NCBI GenBank assembly: GCA_039679945.1
Contig: JBDKTY010000292.1
Span: 24,521-88,520 of the forward strand
Direction of reading: 5' to 3'
Length of the DNA: 64,000 nucleotides
Source of the DNA: SbD1 sp039679945
GTDB lineage: Bacteria > Desulfobacterota > Syntrophobacteria > Syntrophobacterales > Syntrophobacteraceae
The notes under the pieces were generated by a model, which saw only the letters and a list, made by a program, of their open reading frames with translations, searched no databases and was not told where the DNA came from. Of this stretch, positions 34,131-42,320 are shown one piece after another; the stretch's first letter is position 1; each line of letters opens with the position of its first letter. Position numbers and translations under genes: made by a program.

Positions 34131-34874
34131 TCACCTCCGTCCGATCTTCATGTGGATCGGCCAGGCAACCCGTTTCAGACCGGCGGCATCCCCCCACGCC
34201 CGGGAAAGCTCCGGGAAGACAAGGCTGAGCGGATCGGAGCCCGATACATCTTTGTACCGGTTCACCGCCGACCAGGTTCCAAGATAGCCGGTCAGGTGGT
34301 CAAGGTTCCAGAAGGCTTCCATCTGGAAAGCGGGGGCGTCAATCTCATTGAAGGGAAAGTATAACGAAACCAAACGATCATCAATGAGTTTTCTCTCTGG
34401 AGGCCAATAGCTTCCGAGAATGTCCGAATAGAGCATGTTCACGACGCGATCGACATCCGGGTCGATTCTCAGAAGACTGTAAACCCAGGCGGCGATAATC
34501 CCGCCCGGTTTTACTATCCTGCGCACTTCGGAATAGAACCGCTCCAGGCTGAACCAGTGGACGGCCTGCGCCACCATGGCGAGATCCATCGAGGAATTCG
34601 CCAGGGGAGACTCTTCGGCGAGACTGGCCATGTATGTCACATTCACGGCAGTTTCGGCATTGCGGATCTGGCGTTCGCTGGCATCGGTCGCTATAACCCG
34701 TTCGAAATACGGGGCGACACCAACGGCGGCCTGGCCGCTCCCCGTGGCGCAGTCCCAGGCGGCTTCACGTCCGGGACAACTGGAGGAGAAAAACTGGAAC
34801 AGGGCTTCGGGATAACGCGGTCTGTACCTGCTGTACTCAACTGCGCTCCTGGTAAAATGATCCTTGAAAGGCAT
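34131..34874 (-). CDS. Class I SAM-dependent methyltransferase
   Basis: The 247-residue cytoplasmic protein begins DHFTRSAVEYSRYRPRYPEA, typical of the yeast TMT1/UbiE-like group. Motif I is AAWDCATGSGQAAVGVA, motif II region VIATDASERQI, and motif post-II ESPLANSSMDLAMVAQAVHW followed by VRRIVKPGGIIAAWVY. Such enzymes methylate small carboxylates or lipids, but the substrate here is unknown. It is a single gene between VanZ and the divergent IscU-like scaffold. Confidence 0.88.
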   Translation of the reverse strand: MPFKDHFTRSAVEYSRYRPRYPEALFQFFSSSCPGREAAWDCATGSGQAAVGVAPYFERVIATDASERQIRNAETAVNVTYMASLAEESPLANSSMDLAMVAQAVHWFSLERFYSEVRRIVKPGGIIAAWVYSLLRIDPDVDRVVNMLYSDILGSYWPPERKLIDDRLVSLYFPFNEIDAPAFQMEAFWNLDHLTGYLGTWSAVNRYKDVSGSDPLSLVFPELSRAWGDAAGLKRVAWPIHMKIGRR

Positions 34875-34994
34875 CGAGGCGGCCTCCGTGACAAGACATT
34901 GCGTTCCGAGGCTTTAAAAAATACTTAAATTAAGATACATTTTCAAATAGCTGTTGAAAATCGCTTCGATCCGAGTACTTACTCCGGGAGACGG

Positions 34995-35426
34995 ATGAGC
35001 ATGGATGAAAAGGTAATAGAATTCTTCAGTCGGCATTCGGACAATTTCATCGAAATGGCGCTCCAGAATGACAGAGTCGAGAGGGTAACGCATCCGGACG
35101 GGTATGGGAAATATTCCCGTGAATGCGGAGACACCCTGGAGATATTCCTGATATTGCGGGACAGCAACATCCACTCGGCTTCCTTTTATACGGAAGGCTG
35201 CATTTATACCGTTGCCTGTGCGAATGCGCTTGTCCGCATGATTGAAGGGAAACCGGTCATGGAAGCATGGTCGATTACGCCCGGGCACCTGGTCGATTTC
35301 CTCCAGACGCTGCCCACAAAAGAGATCCATTGCGCGGAACTGGCGATCAAAACCCTGCGGCTGGCCCTCATCGATCTGAAGGAGACCGAGCGCCAGCCCT
35401 GGGTCAAGTTCTACAGGAAGAACTGA
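34995..35426 (+). CDS. IscU/NifU N-terminal-type iron-sulfur scaffold protein
   Basis: The 143-residue protein contains the three scaffold cysteines: SRECGDTLEIFLIL, EGCIYTVACANALVRMI and KEIHCAELAIKTLRLAL. These are the positions that hold a nascent Fe-S cluster in IscU. A GGGAG site stands four bases before the ATG. No iscS, nifS or suf gene is adjacent, so it is an orphan scaffold, as is common for anaerobes rich in Fe-S enzymes. A possible role is feeding specific metalloenzymes; that is inference. Confidence 0.87.
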   Translation: MSMDEKVIEFFSRHSDNFIEMALQNDRVERVTHPDGYGKYSRECGDTLEIFLILRDSNIHSASFYTEGCIYTVACANALVRMIEGKPVMEAWSITPGHLVDFLQTLPTKEIHCAELAIKTLRLALIDLKETERQPWVKFYRKN

Positions 35427-35708
35427 GCCTTTTGTGTTGATTTGCGTGGCAGGCTTTCCAGGCCGTCGCGGGACACCGGACGCCCGCGCCCGTTCCCGCT
35501 TCGATGTTCGGGACAAACGGGGGGATGCCACTCTCAAAATAGCAGCTTTCCCCGCTGGTACCGAGGTACCTGCTCCCGTTCGCCCCGAGCAAGGTATCGA
35601 AGGATAGAACGGGCCGTTTCCCATAAGAGGGATCGAAGGACAAAACTGTATTTGAGCACAATCCGAAATGAATCCATCCCTTTGGATAAACCGACGATAG
35701 AGAAGAAG
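35427..35708. repeat. Intergenic stretch with repeat copy F (35575-35615)
   Basis: CCCGTTCGCCCCGAGC (35575-35590), GGTATCGAAGG and TAGAACGGGCC (to 35615) form an inverted-repeat core of the dispersed family. A second partial arm (GGATCGAAGGACAAAAC, near 35629-35645) follows. No gene is seen before the HD-protein start. Confidence 0.6.
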
Positions 35709-36332
35709 ATGCTGACGCGAGCGGAATGCCTTGAATTTTATAAAAAAATAGACATGCCCCCCCATATTCGCAGGCACTGCATGCTGGTTGCCGAAGTGTC
35801 CCTGTTTCTGGGACGGCTGCTCAACTGTAATGGTTCCAGGCTCGACCTGAATATGATCGAACTCGGCGCGCTGCTCCACGACGTCGGGAAGGAACGCAGC
35901 CTGGTCACCGGCGAGGACCATGCTGTCCTGGGCGCGGAGATGCTTACCGGAATAGCCCCTCCCGGGGCGACCCGCATCGTTCGCGAACATATCTGGCTGG
36001 AACCGTCCCATATCGAGGGCCCCATCACCGAGTCTCTTCTTGTAAATTACTCCGATAAGAGGGTAAAACATGAAGAGGTTGTATCAGTCGAAGCCCGGTA
36101 TCACGATCTGATCGCGCGCTACGCGAAAACGCCCGTTCACCGCCGTCGGCTGCTTGAAAAATTGAACCTCTACCTTGAACTCGAAAAGAAAATATTCCTG
36201 CACCTGAACATCGAGCCCAAGGGGCGGGAGATAATGGGCATTAAGCTCACACTCACGGAAGGAGCCGGGTCGGAGAACAATGGGAACAAAGAAGCTCACT
36301 GTGGCATTGCTGGCGGGGGGGAAATCGGCTGA
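35709..36332 (+). CDS. HD-domain phosphohydrolase
   Basis: The product of about 207 residues has a complete HD metal site: IRRHCMLVAEVSLFLGRLL, GALLHDVGKERSLVTGEDHA with the His-Asp pair, GAEMLTGIAPPGATRIVREH, and later Asp/His residues. HD proteins of this size hydrolyse nucleotides or cyclic nucleotides; the substrate is unknown. The frame is open upstream through repeat F, but homology begins at about ATG 35709, which I take as start although its ribosome site is weak. The 3' end overlaps ddl by 53 bases, so the two are probably co-translated. Confidence 0.75.
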   Translation: MLTRAECLEFYKKIDMPPHIRRHCMLVAEVSLFLGRLLNCNGSRLDLNMIELGALLHDVGKERSLVTGEDHAVLGAEMLTGIAPPGATRIVREHIWLEPSHIEGPITESLLVNYSDKRVKHEEVVSVEARYHDLIARYAKTPVHRRRLLEKLNLYLELEKKIFLHLNIEPKGREIMGIKLTLTEGAGSENNGNKEAHCGIAGGGEIG

Positions 36333-37215
36333 ACGGGAAGTCTCCCTCAAGAGCGGGGACCAGGTTTACCAGGCGCTTGACAAGGAGCGCTATGAGATCT
36401 TGAGATACGATCCGGCCACTGACCTGCCCGCACTCGCGCAAGACGCGTCCAAAATAGATGTGGCGCTCATCATTTTGCACGGAAGACTGGGCGAGGACGG
36501 CACGATACAGGGCATGCTTGATTCACTCGGAATTCCCTACCAGGGAAGCGGCGTCCTCGGCAGTGCCATTGCGATGAACAAGGTTGTCAGCAAGCAACTC
36601 TACGTGCATACCGGATTGCCCACCCCGCGCTTCCTGCTGGCCGATCGGAACGCGCCCCCCGACCCCGCGGCCGTAATCGCCGAATTGGGGTTGCCCGTCG
36701 TGGTAAAACCCGAGCACGAGGGATCGAGTATCGGCCTCACTATCGTGCGGGATTCCGAAAAGCTTCCGGAGGCCTTCGCCAAGGCATGGGAATTCGACAG
36801 ACGGTGCGTGGTGGAAGCATATATTCCCGGGCTGGAGATTACCGCCGGCGTTCTCGGCAATGACGACCTCAAGGCGCTGCCGCTTATCGAGATAGTTCCC
36901 GGGGAAGCCTACGAATACTTTGACTACGCAGCCAAGTACACTCCCGGGGCATCAAAAGAGATATGCCCCGCCCGCGTTTCATCGGAAATCACCGCCAGGG
37001 CGCAGGAATTGGCGGTGCGCGCCCACCAGGCGCTGTGCTGTCGCGGCTACAGCAGGACGGACATGATCCTGTCGGGCGATGACCTCTATATTCTCGAAAC
37101 GAACACCATTCCGGGCATGACGGCGACCAGCCTCTTCCCTCAGGCCGCGGCAAAGGCAGGATTGGGATTTTCGGCGCTCATGGACCGGCTGATCGAACTT
37201 GCCATGGAAAAGTGA
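36280..37215 (+). CDS. ddl: D-alanine--D-alanine ligase
   Basis: The 311-residue ATP-grasp enzyme joins two D-alanines for peptidoglycan synthesis. Motifs: LLAGGKSAEREVSLKSGDQV, LHGRLGEDGTIQGMLDSLGI, YQGSGVLGSAIAMNKVVSKQ, VVKPEHEGSSIGL, a catalytic SRTDMILSGDDLYILETNTI and PGMTATSLFPQAAAKAGL. A Tyr/Lys pair (EYFDYAAKYTPG) in the omega loop points to D-Ala-D-Ala rather than D-lactate specificity. The N-terminus lies inside the HD gene's 3' end. The length is normal. Confidence 0.95.
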   Translation: MGTKKLTVALLAGGKSAEREVSLKSGDQVYQALDKERYEILRYDPATDLPALAQDASKIDVALIILHGRLGEDGTIQGMLDSLGIPYQGSGVLGSAIAMNKVVSKQLYVHTGLPTPRFLLADRNAPPDPAAVIAELGLPVVVKPEHEGSSIGLTIVRDSEKLPEAFAKAWEFDRRCVVEAYIPGLEITAGVLGNDDLKALPLIEIVPGEAYEYFDYAAKYTPGASKEICPARVSSEITARAQELAVRAHQALCCRGYSRTDMILSGDDLYILETNTIPGMTATSLFPQAAAKAGLGFSALMDRLIELAMEK

Positions 37216-37265
37216 TCGCCGCCACTCAGAGCACTATCTCGTAAAACCAATTCTTCCGCCCGTGT

Positions 37266-38954
37266 TTAAAGCCGCTCCATAACCTTTTCGACCTGCGAGC
37301 GCCTCATGACGTAGGCTTGCGGCAGGACTTTCCGGAGGCATTCGTCGGGAAGGTTTTTGTCCGTATCAATGATGGAGCGAAGTTGAGAGGGGAGTTCGTT
37401 TAGAGGCTCGAACCGCGCCAGCAGCCCGGGGAGGTGTTCCACCCGTGCATCGGAGAGGCTTTCCCGCGCGGCGGGCCTTCCATCCTCGTTCCTTTCACCG
37501 GCCTCGCGCCTGCCGAGGCGTGCCAGCATCGTCGCCTCGGAGCTTACGCATTCAAAGAACAGGATATTGGCATCCATGTCCTCAGCCAGCCGGACTGCTT
37601 CCTCCCGCCAGTGCCGTTGAGAAAAAGTCGCGTCCAGAATGACCGACATTCCCTTCTTCAACTCCCCCTGGGCCAGCGCGAGCAGATGTGCATAGACCCT
37701 GCCCCTCGGACCTTGCCGGTATATCCCCGTCCCGAGAGGAACCGGACCGGTGCGCGAGGCATACTCGGGCAGCTCGGTTCGCACCTGATCGGAGCGCAAC
37801 AGCATGATCCCGAACACATCCCGCACCCTTTCGGCAAGTGTCGACTTCCCCGTTCCGGGAAGACCGCAAAAGACCCAGATCGTGGGTCTGCTGAATTGGA
37901 CGGCATACCGAAGCGCGAGAGCCAGGTACAGCCCGACCCGCGTTTTCATCTCATCGCGGCGGGCGCCGTCCTGAAGTTCGTTCCACGTAAGGCAGGAGAC
38001 CTTCAGTTTTACAACGGCGCGATAGCAGGAATAGAAATCAAGGACGGTGTATACTCCGCAATCACCGCTCTCCTCGATATACCCCGACAGCACGGAGAGG
38101 CTGAGGTCCGAATGGCCCGTCCGCTCCATGTCCATGTGCAGGAAGGCCAGGTCCGACGCCGCATCGCCGTACCGGAACCTTTCATTGAACTCGATGCAGT
38201 CGATTATCTGGATCGCCCGTTCCTCTTTGGCCCGATCGAAGTCCGGCTCCGGGCATTCGATCCTGTCAATCAAATAGACGTGCTCGGCCCGCAGGTCTCC
38301 ATGGCCGTCCCGGATGCGCTCTTCCTCGACCCGGCGATCGAAACGGCGGGTACAGTCCCTGAAAAAACCGCGGCCGGCCTCCTTCACGAATTCGAGAGGG
38401 CTCCCACTGATAAGGGTACCGACAAACGGACTCAACTGCCGGAAGTTTTCCTCCGTATTGAAGCTGATGACTTCCGCATTACCATAGCGATCAATCTCGG
38501 GATTTCGCGGACTCCGCGAGTAAAACGCACCCAGCATGCGCCCCAGGCGTACCATGTCATCATGGCCGGCGCATCCCCGGACCAGCAGGCTCGAGAGTGC
38601 GGCCCGGTCGGGGAGTTGTCTCATTTTCACCGCGTACTCGACAGCTTCGCCGACTGACCCGAGATGGATGCTCTCGCCGCTTCGACGAACCGCAATGACG
38701 CCATCGTATACGCCGCTCGACAGGCGTTGATTCAGGCTGACTTCGCGCTCGCACATCAGCCGTCTGTTCTCCAGGCTCGTGTAGTCGAGAAATCCGAAGT
38801 CGAATGGTTTTTTCAGCTTGTAAACCCAGTCTCCGGTGAGGAATACGGCGGATATGTGCGTATCCCGCCTCTCCAGGGCTTGGACGGGATGGGGGTAGAA
38901 GGCGTGATCCATCATCGCCAGGCAGATCTTTTCGAATCTCTCGACATCACCCAT
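37266..38954 (-). CDS. Fused aminoglycoside phosphotransferase-like and AAA/zeta-type kinase protein
   Basis: The 562-residue protein has an N-terminal APH-like kinase fold (residues 1-340) with DWVYKLKKPFDFGFLDYTSL and the catalytic-loop RIRDGHGDLRAEHVYLID followed by IIDCIEFNERFRYGDAASDL. The C-terminal P-loop domain (355-530) has WVFCGLPGTGKSTLAERV and a later VILDATFSQRHWREEA. This two-domain architecture is widespread in bacteria but its substrate is not established. It probably phosphorylates a small molecule. It converges with ddl across a 50-base gap. Confidence 0.87.
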   Translation of the reverse strand: MGDVERFEKICLAMMDHAFYPHPVQALERRDTHISAVFLTGDWVYKLKKPFDFGFLDYTSLENRRLMCEREVSLNQRLSSGVYDGVIAVRRSGESIHLGSVGEAVEYAVKMRQLPDRAALSSLLVRGCAGHDDMVRLGRMLGAFYSRSPRNPEIDRYGNAEVISFNTEENFRQLSPFVGTLISGSPLEFVKEAGRGFFRDCTRRFDRRVEEERIRDGHGDLRAEHVYLIDRIECPEPDFDRAKEERAIQIIDCIEFNERFRYGDAASDLAFLHMDMERTGHSDLSLSVLSGYIEESGDCGVYTVLDFYSCYRAVVKLKVSCLTWNELQDGARRDEMKTRVGLYLALALRYAVQFSRPTIWVFCGLPGTGKSTLAERVRDVFGIMLLRSDQVRTELPEYASRTGPVPLGTGIYRQGPRGRVYAHLLALAQGELKKGMSVILDATFSQRHWREEAVRLAEDMDANILFFECVSSEATMLARLGRREAGERNEDGRPAARESLSDARVEHLPGLLARFEPLNELPSQLRSIIDTDKNLPDECLRKVLPQAYVMRRSQVEKVMERL

Positions 38955-39170
38955 CTACAGGTTTCCGAAAAAGGAGGCTACGATACACGGCGGCTTTCCT
39001 CCGTGTCTGGATTGCCGGATTTCCGACGCCCGGTCCTCATGCGGGTTGCGGCGTGGTACCGGCTCTCGGGCCCGCCGACGGGTCATGCATTCTCGAGTGT
39101 GGGGGCCGCGGGGCATCGATGTTCGCGCGGACAATCCGGCGGGAAGCGCGGCGGACCCCGCGCGGGACCA

Positions 39171-39962
39171 TCAGGTGCTCGCGGGGTCCAGGTCTTCCTC
39201 GATGCAGGCGTAGGCACTGTGGTTGTGAATGGATTCGAAGTTCTCCACGTCCACCATGAACCACCTCACGTTGGGATCTTTCTTGAGTTCATGGGCGATA
39301 TCGCGGACCACATCCTCCACAAACTTCGGATTCTCGTAGGCGGTTTCCGTGACGTACTTCTCATCCGGCCGTTTCAAGACGGAATATACCTCGCAGGAAG
39401 CCGCATGTTCCACCAGTTGAACGAGGTCCTCAATCCAGATAAAGCGTTTGAACCGAACCGCCAATCTTACGAGCCCTCTTTGATTGTGCGCTCCGTACTC
39501 GCTGATCTCTTTCGAGCACGGGCAGACCGTGGAAATCGGGACATTGACTTCCAGGACAAGATCGCAACTGCATTGCCTGCATGCCAGGGAACCCGCGACT
39601 CTGCACCTGTACTCCATGAGCCCCGCGCTTCCGGTGACCGGGGAAAGCTTGCGTATGAAATAGGGGAACGTCATCTCCATGTGGGCGGATTCCGCATGGA
39701 GATGGTGCTGCAGGGTCCTGAGCACACTTGAGAACTCCCGGATATCGAGGTTACCGTGAAATTCGTTCAGGATCTCGATAAAACGGCTCATGTGCGTGCC
39801 CTTGAATGCATGGGGCAAATTGACGTACATATTTATGGAAGCAACCGTGTTCTGGGTCCCGTTGTTTTTGTCCATAACGGTGACCGGATAACGGATATCT
39901 TTCACGCCAACTTTATCTATATTGATGTTGCGGTAATCGAGCTGGTTCTGAACATCTATCAT
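39171..39962 (-). CDS. folE2: GTP cyclohydrolase FolE2
   Basis: The 263-residue enzyme of the COG1469/MptA-FolE2 group opens the purine ring of GTP to give dihydroneopterin triphosphate for folate. Motifs: VGVKDIRYPVTVMDKNNGTQ, NLPHAFKGTHMSRFIEILNE, VPISTVCPCSKEISEYGAHN with the metal-binding Cys, and RWFMVDVENFESIHNHSAY. FolE2 is often used when zinc is limiting or where classical FolE is absent. A single gene with no folate neighbours. Confidence 0.93.
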   Translation of the reverse strand: MIDVQNQLDYRNINIDKVGVKDIRYPVTVMDKNNGTQNTVASINMYVNLPHAFKGTHMSRFIEILNEFHGNLDIREFSSVLRTLQHHLHAESAHMEMTFPYFIRKLSPVTGSAGLMEYRCRVAGSLACRQCSCDLVLEVNVPISTVCPCSKEISEYGAHNQRGLVRLAVRFKRFIWIEDLVQLVEHAASCEVYSVLKRPDEKYVTETAYENPKFVEDVVRDIAHELKKDPNVRWFMVDVENFESIHNHSAYACIEEDLDPAST

Positions 39963-40082
39963 AATAACGAGTCCATCTCGCGGTTATAGCGCGTTACCAA
40001 AACCATTTTCCAAAGCAGCCTTTCCTGATATGAGGAATTCAAGGGCATGGAGCGCTTGTGCCCCGCAGCGGGCATGCATGGG

Positions 40083-40877
40083 CTATGCCCGGAGGAGTCC
40101 CGCCGCTTCGGAGGCCTCCATCAGGTTTCTAACCATCTTCTCCAGGCCGGACCGCGTGCGATCACCCACATTCGCAGCGAACTCGGCGCGCATATCCGCT
40201 TCTATGATCTGGTCATCATAGGGAATGTAACCAAGGATGAGTTGTCCCGCGAGGACTTTTCTCAAAAAAGAGCGATCCTTATCATTCCGCACTTTGTTGC
40301 ACACCAACCCAACCCGAGTGATGCCGATGTCCTTGCCCAACTCCCTGATTCTCGCGGCGGTTTCAATGCTTCGCTGGCCGGGCTCGACAACCGTGATCAA
40401 CCAGTCCACGTATTTGGATGTGCCGCGTCCGAGATGCTCGATTCCAGCTTCCATGTCCATGATCACCACCTCATCGCGTCTCAAGATAAGGTGTTGCACG
40501 AGGTTTTTCAGCAAAACACTCTCAGGGCAAACGCAACCTGTCCCGCCCTTTTTGACGCCGCCCATGATCATCAGACGAATGTTTTCGCCCTGCCGCAAAG
40601 ACAGCTTCTCCGGTAGATCATCCACTTTCGGGTTCATTTTGAAAAATCCACCATAAGTGCCCGGGACGGATTCCGTTCGTTCGGATATGAGTTCTCGCAT
40701 CTGAGAGATGGGGGTCAGTTGGGATGCTCCATTAATTCCAAGCGCATGCCCCAGATTCGCATCCGGATCGGCATCGATCGCCAGCACGCTTCTTCCCTGC
40801 TCCGCGAACCACTTGACCAGGAAGGCAGATAACGTGGTCTTTCCAACTCCGCCTTTTCCACTCACGGCAATTTTCAA
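40083..40877 (-). CDS. cooC: CooC-type nickel-insertion ATPase (CO dehydrogenase maturation factor)
   Basis: The 264-residue MinD/ParA-family ATPase has the deviant Walker A IAVSGKGGVGKTTLSAFLVK, VLAIDADPDANLGHALGI, a Cys pair in GGTGCVCPESVLLKNLVQHL (the dimer-interface CxC of CooC), and VVIMDMEAGIEHLGRGTSKY. CooC/AcsF helps load nickel into CO dehydrogenase or acetyl-CoA synthase. TTG 40877 is preferred because GGGGAGGA lies six bases before it; an ATG at 40895 would put that site inside the gene. It follows the DUF3786 gene by 37 bases. No CO dehydrogenase is in the window. Confidence 0.85.
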   Translation of the reverse strand: MKIAVSGKGGVGKTTLSAFLVKWFAEQGRSVLAIDADPDANLGHALGINGASQLTPISQMRELISERTESVPGTYGGFFKMNPKVDDLPEKLSLRQGENIRLMIMGGVKKGGTGCVCPESVLLKNLVQHLILRRDEVVIMDMEAGIEHLGRGTSKYVDWLITVVEPGQRSIETAARIRELGKDIGITRVGLVCNKVRNDKDRSFLRKVLAGQLILGYIPYDDQIIEADMRAEFAANVGDRTRSGLEKMVRNLMEASEAAGLLRA

Positions 40878-40914
40878 AAGAGGTCCTCCCCTCATTTTCG
40901 TTTGGCGATTGCAT

Positions 40915-41559
40915 TCAGGATTCCATCTTCCTGGCCAGAGAAATGAGCCGGTAGACGAGCGTCCCGCTCAAGACCGCGATATCTTCGACAGGCAGGTGCC
41001 TCTGTACGCTTTCATCGAAGAGGATAGTGGCATCCGGGGGGAATTCGTCATCCCCCTCCCACAAAACCAATTGCACATTTATCCTTGGAAATACACTGAA
41101 TTCCATGCCGTAGTCCCCGTTTTCCACGGGCTTTGCTCCCATCGACTCGGCACATTTCCGGAAAAGATGCCCGTTTGCGCCGAAAAACGACACGAACGGA
41201 TCACGCGCGCGTTTTTGAAATGCTTCGAAGTAAAACTGGCCATCGGGAATCTGGCGAAAGGTGATGAGTCTGCCGGTAGGCTTCTTCCCCGTCGCACCGA
41301 GAAGATAATGTGCGATGAGGATCTTATCCGGGAGCGGAACTTCTTCCCGTGAATCCTGTCTCAGAATGTCGGCAATCGGAGTGACTGAAACCCGGTAACG
41401 GGCGCCAAGATAAGTGACCATCAGTTCCGCCGCTCCGGTATGCGTGGCGAGAGCAACGCCGGCCGCATCGGCCATGGCCTTGATGTCCTTCTTCCGCAGT
41501 TCCAGGGCCGCCAGACGAAAGGATTCTTTGTAATCATCTATTCGGGCCAAGTGGATCAC
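40915..41559 (-). CDS. DUF3786 protein
   Basis: The 214-residue protein shows the DUF3786 pattern: IAHYLLGATGKKPTGRLITF, RQIPDGQFYFEAFQKRARDP, FSVFPRINVQLVLWEGDDEF and PPDATILFDESVQRHLPVED. The family is found mainly in anaerobes with CO dehydrogenase/acetyl-CoA synthase; a role in corrinoid or Fe-S metabolism has been suggested but not shown. It lies directly upstream of cooC in the same orientation, which supports a maturation-linked job. Confidence 0.78.
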   Translation of the reverse strand: MIHLARIDDYKESFRLAALELRKKDIKAMADAAGVALATHTGAAELMVTYLGARYRVSVTPIADILRQDSREEVPLPDKILIAHYLLGATGKKPTGRLITFRQIPDGQFYFEAFQKRARDPFVSFFGANGHLFRKCAESMGAKPVENGDYGMEFSVFPRINVQLVLWEGDDEFPPDATILFDESVQRHLPVEDIAVLSGTLVYRLISLARKMES

Positions 41560-41769
41560 CTCACTTGCGTCAACCTTAGAGCAGGGCTACCGACGTCTAC
41601 GAGAGCAAGAAACAAGCCGGAAGATTGGGAAAGGAGGCGTGAAACGGAACACTTGCTCGTGCCGGCAGGAGACCGCCGTTTTGCTTGCGCTGCAGGGGCA
41701 CCATGATTATCCGTACGCATTATACCACATCCGGTCTCTTATTCTAAAGTAAACGGGGTTTGCAAATCA

Positions 41770-42225
41770 ATGGTTATGGAGAGTCTGATCGTCAGATGCC
41801 CCAACTGCGGGGCAAAAAACCGCATCCCGCAATCGCGCGCGAAGGATCGAGCCGTTTGTGGAAAATGCCGTACCCCCCTTCCGATTGCGGAGGGGTTTCC
41901 GGAACATCCCGTGGAAGTCTTCGACCGATCCTTCGGGAATGAAGTCCTTGCCTTCCCGGGACCCGTGTTCACATTGTTCTGGGCTCCCTGGTGCGGCCAC
42001 TGTGCCCGGCTTATGCCGATCATTGATGAACTCGCCTCGGAATTCTCGGGGAAGATCAAGTTCGCGAAGATGGATCTGGACAAAAACCCGCTCATAGCCT
42101 CGCAATACCAGGTTAAAAGCGTCCCCGCCATGCTCCTGTTCAAAAACGGGCGCATGGTCAACCAACTGCTCGGCGCCCTCCCCAAATACCAGATCGAGCA
42201 CCACCTGCGTGGGCTGATCCAGTAG
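41770..42225 (+). CDS. Zinc-ribbon thioredoxin (TrxC/Trx2-like) with WCGHC active site
   Basis: The 151-residue protein has an N-terminal zinc ribbon (VRCPNCGAKNRIP then RAVCGKCRTPLPI), as in thioredoxin 2, followed by a thioredoxin domain. The active site is FWAPWCGHCARLMPIIDELA. The central residue is His rather than the usual Pro of WCGPC, a change that makes the disulfide more oxidising in model proteins. The cis-proline segment is QYQVKSVPAMLLFKNGRMV. ATG 41770 is kept; ATG 41776 is possible. The gene converges with kup across repeat G. Confidence 0.88.
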   Translation: MVMESLIVRCPNCGAKNRIPQSRAKDRAVCGKCRTPLPIAEGFPEHPVEVFDRSFGNEVLAFPGPVFTLFWAPWCGHCARLMPIIDELASEFSGKIKFAKMDLDKNPLIASQYQVKSVPAMLLFKNGRMVNQLLGALPKYQIEHHLRGLIQ

Positions 42226-42231
42226 TTGGCG

Positions 42232-42311
42232 TAGGCCTGGCTACGCCTTGCCACGCAAATGCGGGGGGCGCTCCCGCCCGGGGCGAACGGGGGATGTATC
42301 ATCTTGAACGC
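42232..42311. repeat. Dispersed TIR element, 5'-truncated copy G
   Basis: The copy begins with CCTGGCTACGCCTTGCCACG (also in copies C and D), continues CCCGGGGCGAACGGGGG, and ends with TCATCTTGAACGC (42299-42311), identical to the right end of copy A. The left end is missing. It separates the convergent thioredoxin and kup genes. Confidence 0.7.
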
Positions 42312-42320
42312 GGAATAGTA

